From positions 1 through 16,364 of the forward strand of contig CANGEZ010000017.1 of the NCBI GenBank assembly GCA_947452875.1: a stretch of 16,364 bases of DNA, in the 5' to 3' direction. The position numbers and the translations under genes are program-made. Position 1 is the first letter of the stretch, and every line of letters begins with the position of its first letter. This DNA comes from Chitinophagaceae bacterium. GTDB taxonomy: Bacteria > Bacteroidota > Bacteroidia > Chitinophagales > Chitinophagaceae. Under the pieces are notes generated by a model, which was given only the letters and a program-made list of their open reading frames with translations, was not told the origin of the DNA and did no database searches. This document shows, piece by piece, positions 6,827 to 14,005 of the stretch.

Positions 6827-6898
6827 TTATTCATCGTTCATTTGATGAAATAATGTTCCACACGCATTTATTATATTTTAATTGATGTGTGTGGTAAC
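6827..6898 (+). terminator. Two tandem stem-loops in the rng leader
   Basis: First: TTATTCATC (6827-6835) pairs with GATGAAATAA (6844-6853) with one bulged A. Second: CCACACGCAT (6858-6867) pairs with ATGTGTGTGG (6885-6894), ten pairs with one G-U, plus GTT/AAC at the base with a bulge; the loop is 17 bases and the following bases are moderately T-rich. Neither has a proper T-run. They may be weak terminators or processing/regulatory structures in the 190-base space before rng. The rest of that space (6899-7016) shows no TAnnTTTG element and no convincing gene. Confidence 0.45.
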
Positions 6899-7016
6899 AT
6901 TTCTTATTTGGCGTATGTGTGCTTCTTCTTTGCTGCTCACAAATCTTGTTTGTTTAATTAATAATTAATCAGACATTGTCCCGCCGTGATGCATACAGGT
7001 CTATAAAACAAATCAG

Positions 7017-8564
7017 TTGACCAAGGAGTTAATAATAAACGCAGTTCCACATGGAGTGGAGATTGCATTGCTAGAAGATAAGAAACTGGTAGAGCTACAC
7101 AGTGAAAAAACTGATGCAAGCTTTGCTGTGGGAGACCTATACCTCGGAAAAGTAAAGAAACTTATTCCAGGCCTCAACGCTGCTTTCATAGATGTAGGCT
7201 TTGAAAAAGACGCCTTCTTACACTACACCGATTTAAGTCCTTATATTAAATCAATCCTCAAATTTACGAGTCAAAATATTCAGCAAAAAAAAGGCGAAAT
7301 AGCTGATTTTTCCAAATTCAAGGTTGAACCGGAGATTTTAAAAACCGGAAAAATCAATGAAGTACTTACTGGAAAACCGAACATACTCGTTCAAATACTC
7401 AAAGAACCTATCGCAGCAAAAGGCCCAAGACTTACTTGTGAACTTTCTTTACCAGGAAGATATGTTGTTGTGACACCATTCAACGATATCGTTGCAGTGT
7501 CAAGAAAAATCATGTCTTCTGATGAAAGGAAAAGATTACAAAAGATAATTGAAGCTGTTAAGCCTAAAAACTTAGGCGTAATTGTAAGAACAGCGGCTCA
7601 AGGTAAAAATACTGCAGAACTTCATGAGGATTTGTTAAGTCTAGAAGCTACCTGGAAAACAATTCAGGCTAATCTTTCTGCAGCGATTCCTCCTACCAGA
7701 ATTTTAAGTGAACAAGGAAAGACAAACAGCATTCTCCGCGATTTGTTAAATGCCGATTTCAATAAGATTGTAGTTAACGACAAAAATATTTATGCTGATA
7801 CCAGAAGTTATATTCAACGTATCGCAGCAGACAAACTGGATATTGTAGCGCATCATGCTAATGGTAATTCCATTTTTGATACTTATGGTATCACCAAACA
7901 GATAAAAGCTTCTTTCGGTAAAACTGTAAATCTTCCTAGTGGTGCTTATTTAATTATAGAACATACTGAGGCACTTCATGTAATTGATGTCAACAGTGGT
8001 TATAAAAGCGTAAGCAACAATCAGGAACAAAATGCTTTGGAAACCAATCTTGAAGCTGCTGAAGAAATTGCACGTCAACTTAGATTAAGAGATTTAGGTG
8101 GCATTATTGTTGTCGATTTCATTGATATGAAGTTGATAGAAAACAAGAAAAAACTGGCAGATGCTATGGAAGCGTTGATGAAAAATGACCGAGCCAAGCA
8201 TGCCGTTTTACCTATTTCAAAATTCGGAATCATGCAGATTACCCGTCAGCGCATGAAGCCCGAAATGAATATCAATACCAGCGAAGTTTGCCCAAGTTGC
8301 AACGGTTCAGGAACCATATCTTCTACACTCATTCTTGAAGATGAGATTTCTAAAAACCTGAACTATCTGATCATGCAACGTCATAAGGGACTTAGTATAG
8401 AAGTTCACCCGATCATTTATTCTTATCTCACCTGTGGTTTCCTTTCACGAAGATTGAAATGGAGCTGGAAATACAAGCAAAATATCAAAATCAAATCTAA
8501 CAACAGCTTTCATTTAACGGAATTCAAATTCTTTGATAATAACGAAGAGGAGATTAAGTTGTAG
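7017..8564 (+). CDS. rng: Ribonuclease E/G family endoribonuclease
   Basis: 515 residues, RNase G-like length without the long C-terminal scaffold of E. coli RNase E. It cleaves single-stranded AU-rich RNA in rRNA maturation and mRNA decay. Seen: N-terminal KELIINAVPHGVEIALLEDKKLVEL, an S1-type segment with a lineage insertion (about 36-125), the DNase I-like metal site Asp324 (HVIDVNSGY) and Asp367 (VVDFIDM), whose 43-residue spacing equals that of D303/D346 in E. coli RNase E, and the Zn-link C425-PS-C428. Start is TTG at 7017-7019: the family N terminus (KELIINA) fixes it and an in-frame stop lies ten codons upstream with no ATG between. Immediately after the stop lies nonamer array B1. 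The distant promoter and leader stem-loops are consistent with regulated expression, which is inference. Confidence 0.95.
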   Translation: MTKELIINAVPHGVEIALLEDKKLVELHSEKTDASFAVGDLYLGKVKKLIPGLNAAFIDVGFEKDAFLHYTDLSPYIKSILKFTSQNIQQKKGEIADFSKFKVEPEILKTGKINEVLTGKPNILVQILKEPIAAKGPRLTCELSLPGRYVVVTPFNDIVAVSRKIMSSDERKRLQKIIEAVKPKNLGVIVRTAAQGKNTAELHEDLLSLEATWKTIQANLSAAIPPTRILSEQGKTNSILRDLLNADFNKIVVNDKNIYADTRSYIQRIAADKLDIVAHHANGNSIFDTYGITKQIKASFGKTVNLPSGAYLIIEHTEALHVIDVNSGYKSVSNNQEQNALETNLEAAEEIARQLRLRDLGGIIVVDFIDMKLIENKKKLADAMEALMKNDRAKHAVLPISKFGIMQITRQRMKPEMNINTSEVCPSCNGSGTISSTLILEDEISKNLNYLIMQRHKGLSIEVHPIIYSYLTCGFLSRRLKWSWKYKQNIKIKSNNSFHLTEFKFFDNNEEEIKL

Positions 8565-8621
8565 GATGGATAAGCTGGATAAGCTAGATAAGCTAGATAA
8601 GCTGGATTAAGCTGGATACTG
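8565..8621 (+). repeat. Nonamer array B1 (GATAAGCTR) directly after the rng stop
   Basis: After GATG come four perfect 9-base units GATAAGCTR (8569-8604), then GATTAAGCTG and GATACTG. The array begins at the base after the rng stop codon. TAA of each unit is in frame with rng, giving four further in-frame stops. A related array (B2) lies after the acyl-CoA dehydrogenase gene. Confidence 0.9.
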
Positions 8622-8666
8622 AATGATGGATTTTTACTATTTTTATCTTCTACAAATTCAATCTAC

Positions 8667-9107
8667 ATGCAACATACTCCTGAACAAAAAATCATCAAAT
8701 TCTTAAAAGGGGTTGCTAAAATTATTGTAATCGCATTGATGATCACCCTTGTATTAACGATGCTTTTGGGAACATTTGATTTAATTATCGAAGTCATCAA
8801 AGCAGCATCATCTCCTAAACCATATTATGGTTTAATAAATGTAGAAGATTTATATGTTGTCTTCTCTACTATTCTAATTATTGTTGTAGGATATGAGTTG
8901 TTTAAATCAATGAATTTACTACTACATCACGACAAAATTCCTGTTAAGTCTATTCTTCAAATAGCTATGATTGCGCTAGCGAACAAGGTGATTACCCTTA
9001 ATGTTAAGACCATACAATTGCAAACTATGCTGGGTATTGGCGTGATCATTGCCGCATTGGGAATTGCTTTTTTTGCATTCAACAAAAGCAATGAAAAAAT
9101 AGAGTAA
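8667..9107 (+). CDS. PsiE-family inner-membrane protein
   Basis: 146 residues with four predicted membrane segments (about 15-38, 60-80, 95-111, 118-138). The cytoplasmic or loop motif ELFKSMNLLLHHDKIPVKSILQIAMIALANKVI matches the phosphate-starvation-inducible PsiE family in pattern (HH..IPV followed by a hydrophobic helix and a lysine). PsiE proteins are small membrane proteins of unknown mechanism; phosphate control in this organism is not shown by the sequence. The gene lies 102 bases after rng, the gap being mostly repeat array B1, and is convergent with the next gene. Start ATG at 8667. Confidence 0.75.
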   Translation: MQHTPEQKIIKFLKGVAKIIVIALMITLVLTMLLGTFDLIIEVIKAASSPKPYYGLINVEDLYVVFSTILIIVVGYELFKSMNLLLHHDKIPVKSILQIAMIALANKVITLNVKTIQLQTMLGIGVIIAALGIAFFAFNKSNEKIE

Positions 9108-9164
9108 TGAAAATTAGTGATAAAGAAAACTGCGAAATTAATTTGTCTTTCTCTTGATTTGACC

Positions 9165-9199
9165 TTATTAAACGTAATTGATTTATCGTTTATTAATAA
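9165..9199 (+). terminator. Possible convergent stem-loop after the PsiE-like gene
   Basis: TTATTAAACG (9165-9174) can pair with CGTTTATTAATAA (9187-9199) leaving three bases bulged. It lies between two convergent genes and overlaps the stop codon of the minus-strand gene. AT-rich and imperfect, so only tentative. Confidence 0.3.
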
Positions 9200-9723
9200 C
9201 CGAAAGCAACTGCTCTTTTCACTTGTTGAGTTGCGCCTATAGACCAGATTAATCCAGGATAAAGTGTTTCATGTTCGTATGTGATATACAAAAAAGGACT
9301 ATTGATTTTTGCAGCTTCTTTCAATAATCTTTCAAATGATTTTCTTTCGCTGGTATTGGCAGAATGAAGATTGAGGAATCTGGTATTGGATCTAATAATC
9401 GAACCTTTCTTTAAGCCTGCTATTTGTGTTCTGTCATCAAGCAACATCACTTTCTGCCAATCGTCGATACCGCTAATTGTTATTTTTTCGCTGATATTAT
9501 CTATGCGTCCGGATTGATAATTAATTTTTTCTACTGCATATCTTCCTGCAGTTTGCGTGGCTTCTTCGTTTTGATATTTGTAGGTAATGGTATATTCATT
9601 AACGGCAATAATTTTACCGATTACTTTTTTCCCATTGTGAAAATAAAGCGTATCCTGTGCTTGGATAATAAATGGAGAGACTGTCAACACAATAAAAAAT
9701 AGTAAAGAATATAGTTTGTTCAT
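9193..9723 (-). CDS. Secreted protein of unknown function with small beta-barrel-like N-terminal region
   Basis: 176 residues. A signal peptide (MNKLYSLLFF to about 22, cleavage near IQA-QDT) indicates export to the periplasm or beyond; no lipobox Cys is present. Residues 24-65 (DTLYFHNGKKVIGKIIAVNE, then TITYKYQNEEA) resemble the short NG-x-x-I-x-G-K repeats common in exported Bacteroidota proteins. The C-terminal half has no motif I recognise. Start taken at 9723 for the signal peptide; the frame is open to an ATG at 9762. A promoter-like TTG-N21-TGTTTTTG lies upstream. It is convergent with the PsiE-like gene and downstream of tig. Function not assigned. Confidence 0.75.
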   Translation of the reverse strand: MNKLYSLLFFIVLTVSPFIIQAQDTLYFHNGKKVIGKIIAVNEYTITYKYQNEEATQTAGRYAVEKINYQSGRIDNISEKITISGIDDWQKVMLLDDRTQIAGLKKGSIIRSNTRFLNLHSANTSERKSFERLLKEAAKINSPFLYITYEHETLYPGLIWSIGATQQVKRAVAFGY

Positions 9724-9769
9724 GAGTATATCTTTAATCATTCCTAAAAAAAGGTTAGACATATTAATA

Positions 9770-9801
9770 CAAAAACAATCTATCTACCAGCACTTAAGCA
9801 A
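9770..9801 (-). promoter_or_regulatory. Candidate promoter of the secreted-protein gene
   Basis: On the minus strand TTG (9799-9801) is followed after 21 bases by TGTTTTTG (9770-9777), one base off TAnnTTTG. It is suitably placed about 46 bases before the start codon. Confidence 0.3.
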
Positions 9802-9825
9802 CATTCATTTCAAACTTCCCATCAA

Positions 9826-11193
9826 TTAATGTTGATGGTTGTGTTGCATCGCAGCAAGTTCATCCGCAGTGACTTTTTTGTCTTTTGTTTTAACCTGGTT
9901 TTCCAAATAGTCGAATAGTCTTTCAGTGATCAATCTGCGATAAGTACCATCGATTTGTTTTTCGTCTTTCATCATTCTGTCGATGTAACTATCTAACCAG
10001 CTCATATCTTCACCCATATTCATCTGACCGAAATAACGCATTACTTCTTCTTTCATATGGCTTCTCAAATCTTCATCAGTAACTTCAAGTTTGTTATCAA
10101 TGATGATTTTATCGCTGATTAAAGTCCATTTTAATTGGTTGCTAAAAGTTGGATATTCTTTTTCTGCTTCTTCTGCAGTTTTAGGTTTATCGCCACCAGT
10201 TTGTAACCATCTTTTCAAAAATGCTTCCGGAAATTCCATTGCCACTTTATCAAGTAATAAATGATATAATTGATCGTGCAATTGATTACGGCTTTGAGAT
10301 GTCCAGTATTTTTCAACGTCATCTTTCAATATAGCTCTGAATTCATCTTCAGTAGCAATGCCTTTACCAGGATAAACTTCATTGAAAAACTCTTCGTTCA
10401 AATCTCTTTTTTCAACCAGACCTAATTTTACAATATCAAGTTTGAAATATTTTGATGCCGCATCTTTGTCATTCTTGTCAAAACCAAGATCATGCAACAT
10501 CATTTCAAGTTTGTCGCCTTCAAAAGTTTTGCCTAATTGAAATACAATACAATCAGCCATTTTCTTACCCATCAATTCTTTCTGCATCTTAGGCGTAAAA
10601 TATTTCAACAACACAGAATTTTCTTTGCTCACACCACCTTCTACTGTGTTACCCTCTTTATCAGTTTCAGTAAATAAAACATTCAACACGTTTTCTTCAT
10701 TGTCAATCACTTCAGGCTCAGTCATTTTTCCGCCTTTGATTTGCATTCTGTTGATTTCTTCATTAATCATGTCTTCACTCACTTCAACTTTATGCGTAGT
10801 TAATGTTTCTTTTGAAAAATCAGGCAGTTGAAATGCAGGCTTCAATCCAATTTCAAAACCGAAGTCAAAATCAGCAGGATTGTTGATATCAATTTTGCTT
10901 AAATCTTTTTCCAAAGGAAGCGGTTGCGCGAAAATGTCTGGCTTTTCTTCATTAAGATAAGCGTATAGTTGTTGTTCTACAGTTCTTAAAACTTCATCTT
11001 GAAATATTGCATTACCATGCATTTTTTTAATCATGCCTGCAGGCACCATTCCTTTTCTAAAACCTGGGATACTAGCGGTTTTGCTGTATTCTTTTAATTT
11101 CTTTTCAAAAGTTGGAAAGTAATCTTCTTTTTTTACAGTTACCGTTAATTTGTCTGTCAATAACCCAATGTTTTCTCTAACTACTGTTGGCAT
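9826..11193 (-). CDS. tig: Trigger factor, ribosome-associated chaperone
   Basis: 455 residues. Trigger factor binds ribosomal protein L23 at the exit tunnel and shields nascent chains. Seen: N-terminal MPTVVRENIGLLTDKLTVTV, the ribosome-binding signature IPGFRKGMVP (GFRKG at 44-48), a middle region where the FKBP-type domain should lie but with little resemblance to active prolyl isomerases, and a helical C-terminal chaperone domain ending with His-rich MQHNHQH. The family is divergent in Bacteroidota, so weak middle-domain similarity is expected. Start is set at 11193: the frame is open to an ATG at 11253, but that codon sits inside the hairpin downstream of tRNA-Leu. A stem-loop (9819-9838, CCATCAA/TTGATGG) spans the stop codon. 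No TAnnTTTG lies between the tRNA and tig. Confidence 0.93.
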   Translation of the reverse strand: MPTVVRENIGLLTDKLTVTVKKEDYFPTFEKKLKEYSKTASIPGFRKGMVPAGMIKKMHGNAIFQDEVLRTVEQQLYAYLNEEKPDIFAQPLPLEKDLSKIDINNPADFDFGFEIGLKPAFQLPDFSKETLTTHKVEVSEDMINEEINRMQIKGGKMTEPEVIDNEENVLNVLFTETDKEGNTVEGGVSKENSVLLKYFTPKMQKELMGKKMADCIVFQLGKTFEGDKLEMMLHDLGFDKNDKDAASKYFKLDIVKLGLVEKRDLNEEFFNEVYPGKGIATEDEFRAILKDDVEKYWTSQSRNQLHDQLYHLLLDKVAMEFPEAFLKRWLQTGGDKPKTAEEAEKEYPTFSNQLKWTLISDKIIIDNKLEVTDEDLRSHMKEEVMRYFGQMNMGEDMSWLDSYIDRMMKDEKQIDGTYRRLITERLFDYLENQVKTKDKKVTADELAAMQHNHQH

Positions 11194-11223
11194 ATAAAAT
11201 GATTGAAACGTTTTAAAATTAAA

Positions 11224-11291
11224 TAAGTTGATAAGCCAAGGATTAGTTCTCATGTTGTTTCCAACAGATAACCACTCAACTTATCAACTTA
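11224..11291 (-). other. 68-base long hairpin between tRNA-Leu and tig
   Basis: Read on the minus strand, TAAGTTGATAAG (11280-11291) pairs perfectly with CTTATCAACTTA (11224-11235). Inside it TTGAG pairs with CTTGG (three G-U). Past one bulged T, GGTTA pairs with TAATC. Past an internal loop, TGTTG pairs with CAACA around a GAAA tetraloop. In all this makes 27 pairs. It starts five bases after the tRNA 3' end and is followed by TTTAATTTTAAAA. It could be an intrinsic terminator, a tig leader element or a palindromic repeat unit. Confidence 0.7.
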
Positions 11292-11296
11292 ATGTG

Positions 11297-11378
11297 TGCG
11301 GATGATAGGGGTCGAACCTACATGCCTCGCGGCGCCAGATCCTAAGTCTGGTGCGTCTGCCAATTTCGCCACATCCGC
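11297..11378 (-). tRNA. tRNA-Leu (anticodon UAG)
   Basis: 82 bases on the minus strand with acceptor arms GCGGATG / CATCCGC, discriminator A, anticodon stem CCAGA/TCTGG enclosing the loop CTTAGGA (anticodon TAG), a long variable arm typical of class II tRNAs, and a T arm GTAGG-TTCGACC-CCTAT. It reads CUA and related Leu codons. CCA is not encoded; ACAC follows. Confidence 0.95.
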
Positions 11379-11420
11379 ATTTCTGACAATGTTGCCTTTC
11401 AGATTGCTCTAAACGGGGGG

Positions 11421-11428
11421 CAAAACTA
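11421..11428 (-). promoter_or_regulatory. TAGTTTTG promoter -7 element of tRNA-Leu
   Basis: Exact TAnnTTTG match on the minus strand, 42 bases upstream of the mature tRNA 5' end and followed by a C-run. CTG rather than TTG lies near the expected -33 distance. It is the only good element upstream of the tRNA and tig. Confidence 0.5.
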
Positions 11429-11534
11429 AGACTTTTCTCTAAAAAACAGACAGTTTAAAGAAACTATATTTCAAAATGACCATAATTAATTGGCAATTGA
11501 AGCGTTTGAAGGCAAGGGCATCGAAAAATTAAAG

Positions 11535-11542
11535 TAATTTCG
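11535..11542 (+). promoter_or_regulatory. Possible rel promoter -7 element (TAATTTCG)
   Basis: One base off TAnnTTTG, nine bases before the rel ATG. The nearest upstream TTG (11506-11508) is 26 bases away, slightly too far. If used, the leader would be only a few bases. Confidence 0.3.
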
Positions 11543-11551
11543 TCAACAATT

Positions 11552-13789
11552 ATGAGCAGTACAGATAGCATACAGACCTATAATTTATCGGAAGAGGAAG
11601 AAAAGAAAGAAATACTCAGACATTACCGTGGTTTACTTAAAGTTTTAAAGCAAAACATCAAGCCCGGTGATAAAATGCTGATCCGCACCGCTTTTGAAAT
11701 GGCAGTGGAGGCTCATAAAACCATGCGTAGAAAAAGTGGAGAGCCTTATATTTTACATCCCCTAGCCGTTGCTAAAATTTGTGTTGAGGAAATTGGACTT
11801 GGTGTAAGAAGTAGCATTTGCGCCCTGCTTCATGATACGGTGGAAGATACTGATATTACTTTGGAAGATGTGCAAAGGGAATTTGGCGCCGAAATCGCTA
11901 AAATTGTAGATGGCCTTACCAAGATTGCCACGGTAATGGACACCAATACCAGCAAGCAAGCTGAAAACTTCAAAAAAATCCTTCTCACCTTAACTGATGA
12001 TCCAAGGGTGATCCTTATCAAGTTGGCAGACCGACTTCACAATATGAGAACCCTTGATAGTCTGAAGCGTGAAAAACAATTAAAGATAGCTTCTGAAACT
12101 GTATATGTGTATGCGCCTCTAGCTCACAGAATGGGTTTGTACAATATCAAAACAGAACTTGAAGATTTATCCATGAAATACATGGAGACTGACACTTACA
12201 AGTTGATTGCCAAAAAATTACAAGACACCAAAAGAGAACGCACCAGATACATCAATGATTTCATCAAGCCTTTGAAAGACAAATTGCAAAGTACAGGACT
12301 TGACTTTGAAATTTATGGAAGACCGAAAAGCATACATTCCATTTGGACTAAAATAAAAAAGAAAGGTGTTTCGTTTGAAGAAGTTTACGATTTGTTCGCC
12401 ATTAGAATTATTGTAAATTCTGCTCCTGAAAAAGAAAAAGAAGATTGCTGGAAGATTTACAGCATGATCACAGACGAATACAATCCTTCTCCAGACAGGC
12501 TTCGCGACTGGTTAAGCAATCCTAAAAGCAATGGATATGAGGCCTTACACACAACTGTAATGGGACCTCAGGGAAAATGGGTAGAAGTGCAGATTCGTAC
12601 CAAAAGAATGAATGACATTGCAGAAAAAGGTTTGGCTGCCCATTGGAAATACAAAGAAGAAAAAGATGACGAAAGCAATTTCGATAAATGGTTTAACCAG
12701 ATAAGAGAAGTGCTTTCCAATCAGGATACCAATTCATTGGATTTTTTACAGGATTTCAAAACCTCATTTCTTGCAGAAGAGATTTACGTGTATACACCAA
12801 AAGGAGATGTAAAAATGTTACCCGTTGGTGCTACAGCACTTGACTTCGCTTTTAGTGTACACACTGCAGTTGGGGTAAAATGCATTGGCGCAAAAGTGAA
12901 TCACAAATTGGTGCCTATTAGTTATAAATTAAGAAGTGGCGATCAAATTGAAATTATTACCAGTGCCAAACAAAAGCCAAACGGTGAATGGCTGAATTTC
13001 GTGGTAACTTCAAAAGCCAGAGCAAAAATCAAAGATTCACTCAAAGATGAAAAGCGCCAAATTGCTGAACTGGGAAAAAGTATTCTGGAAAGAAAATTCA
13101 ATGCTATCAATGCGGTGATGAACCAGGCCAACATTGAAGAACTTGCTAATTTTTACAAGTCACCATCAACACTTGATTTGCTTTTTGACATAGCAGTAAA
13201 AAAGAATGAGCTTAAAGAACTAAAAGAATTTACCATTCATGGGGATAAATTGGTACCGCCCAAAATTGCAAAGCCCATTGAAGTTGTTACAGACATTAAT
13301 GACTTAAAACCACTTTCTAAAAAAGATACCGAGCTCATCATCTTTGGTGAAAGCAGCGACAAAATCATGTACACATTGGCCAATTGTTGCAAGCCTATTC
13401 CCGGTGATGACGTTTTTGGTTTTGTAACTACTGGAGAAGGACTAAAAATACATCGTACGAATTGTCCAAATGCCACAAGACTTTTAGCCAATCATGCGCA
13501 TCGAGTTGTAAAAACCAAGTGGGCAAAAAATAAAGAAATCTCTTTCCTCACCGGCTTGAAAATAATCGGACTTGATGACGTTGGTGTCATTCACAAAATC
13601 ACCAATCTATTAAGCGGAGAATTAAAAGTAAACATATCTGCTATGACCATAGAGGCCAACCACGGCGTGTTTGAAGGCAACATAAAAATATTTGTACAAG
13701 ATAAAGAACACCTCAATAATGTTGTAAATAAATTACTAGAATTACCCGGAATTGAAAGAGTAGATAGGTATGATACGGAGGAGGGGTAA
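11552..13789 (+). CDS. Bifunctional (p)ppGpp synthetase/hydrolase, Rel/SpoT family
   Basis: 745 residues, full length for a long RSH protein. It makes and degrades the alarmone (p)ppGpp of the stringent response. Hydrolase HD domain: His69, H94-D95 with E98-D99 (HDTVEDT) and Asp160 (KLADRLHNMRTL), all intact. Synthetase domain: GRPKSIHSIW (256-265), Asp280 (YDLFAIRI), the guanine-stacking Tyr in NGYEALHTTV (329) and Glu346 (EVQIRT), also intact. Then TGS (about 410-472), the Cys-containing CC/zinc-finger region (NCCKPIPGD) and a C-terminal ACT/RRM domain (about 665-745). Both activities are expected. It appears to be a single-gene unit, with its own upstream spacer and convergent with the acyl-CoA dehydrogenase gene; heptamer array D follows its stop. 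Symbol left empty since rel, relA and spoT are all used for such genes. Confidence 0.95.
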   Translation: MSSTDSIQTYNLSEEEEKKEILRHYRGLLKVLKQNIKPGDKMLIRTAFEMAVEAHKTMRRKSGEPYILHPLAVAKICVEEIGLGVRSSICALLHDTVEDTDITLEDVQREFGAEIAKIVDGLTKIATVMDTNTSKQAENFKKILLTLTDDPRVILIKLADRLHNMRTLDSLKREKQLKIASETVYVYAPLAHRMGLYNIKTELEDLSMKYMETDTYKLIAKKLQDTKRERTRYINDFIKPLKDKLQSTGLDFEIYGRPKSIHSIWTKIKKKGVSFEEVYDLFAIRIIVNSAPEKEKEDCWKIYSMITDEYNPSPDRLRDWLSNPKSNGYEALHTTVMGPQGKWVEVQIRTKRMNDIAEKGLAAHWKYKEEKDDESNFDKWFNQIREVLSNQDTNSLDFLQDFKTSFLAEEIYVYTPKGDVKMLPVGATALDFAFSVHTAVGVKCIGAKVNHKLVPISYKLRSGDQIEIITSAKQKPNGEWLNFVVTSKARAKIKDSLKDEKRQIAELGKSILERKFNAINAVMNQANIEELANFYKSPSTLDLLFDIAVKKNELKELKEFTIHGDKLVPPKIAKPIEVVTDINDLKPLSKKDTELIIFGESSDKIMYTLANCCKPIPGDDVFGFVTTGEGLKIHRTNCPNATRLLANHAHRVVKTKWAKNKEISFLTGLKIIGLDDVGVIHKITNLLSGELKVNISAMTIEANHGVFEGNIKIFVQDKEHLNNVVNKLLELPGIERVDRYDTEEG

Positions 13790-13800
13790 AGCTGTTTTTT

Positions 13801-13857
13801 GTTTGTGGTTTATTGTTTTGTTTGGCGTTTGGTGTTTGGTGTTATTTTGTGTTTGAT
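13801..13857 (+). repeat. Heptamer array D (GTTTGGT) after the rel stop
   Basis: Units read GTTTGTG, GTTTATT, GTTTT, GTTTGGC, GTTTGGT, GTTTGGT, GTTATTT and, after TGT, GTTTGAT. The clean core is 13820-13840. It starts 11 bases after the rel stop codon. Confidence 0.7.
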
Positions 13858-13877
13858 ATGCTATTCAGAAAAACTAA

Positions 13878-13940
13878 TTGAACCTCTTGAACCTTTGAAA
13901 CCTTTTGAACAATTGCTGAACTCATTGAACCTTTTAAACC
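13878..13940 (-). repeat. Nonamer array C (GGTTCAANN)
   Basis: Seven 9-base units. On the plus strand they begin TTGAACCTC, TTGAACCTT, TGAAACCTT and end TTTTAAACC; on the minus strand, the sense of the acyl-CoA dehydrogenase gene, they read GGTTCAA plus two bases. It abuts array B2 without a gap. Confidence 0.7.
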
Positions 13941-13994
13941 AATCCAGCCTATCTGGCTTATCTAGCTTATCCAGCCTTTCCAGTATCCAGTATC
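13941..13994 (-). repeat. Nonamer array B2 (GATAAGCTR family) after the acyl-CoA dehydrogenase stop
   Basis: In minus-strand order: GATACTG twice, GAAAGGCTG, GATAAGCTA, GATAAGCCA, GATAGGCTG, GATT. Units match array B1, including the odd 7-base GATACTG. The array begins 11 bases after the acyl-CoA dehydrogenase stop, and TAA of the units is in frame with that gene, as in B1 with rng. With arrays C and D it fills most of the 216-base convergent gap 13790-14005. Confidence 0.85.
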
Positions 13995-14005
13995 TAGTTT
14001 CAACC

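Noticed and set aside
6885..6968. Possible 27-residue hydrophobic leader peptide before rng
   Set aside because: No ribosome-binding or conservation evidence, and its start lies in the second stem-loop; chance ORFs of this size are common.
8565..8621. Array B1 as a CRISPR
   Set aside because: Nine-base units without spacers; no cas genes in the window.
11194..11253. Extension of trigger factor to the ATG at 11253
   Set aside because: That ATG lies in the hairpin after tRNA-Leu; family N termini match the start at 11193.
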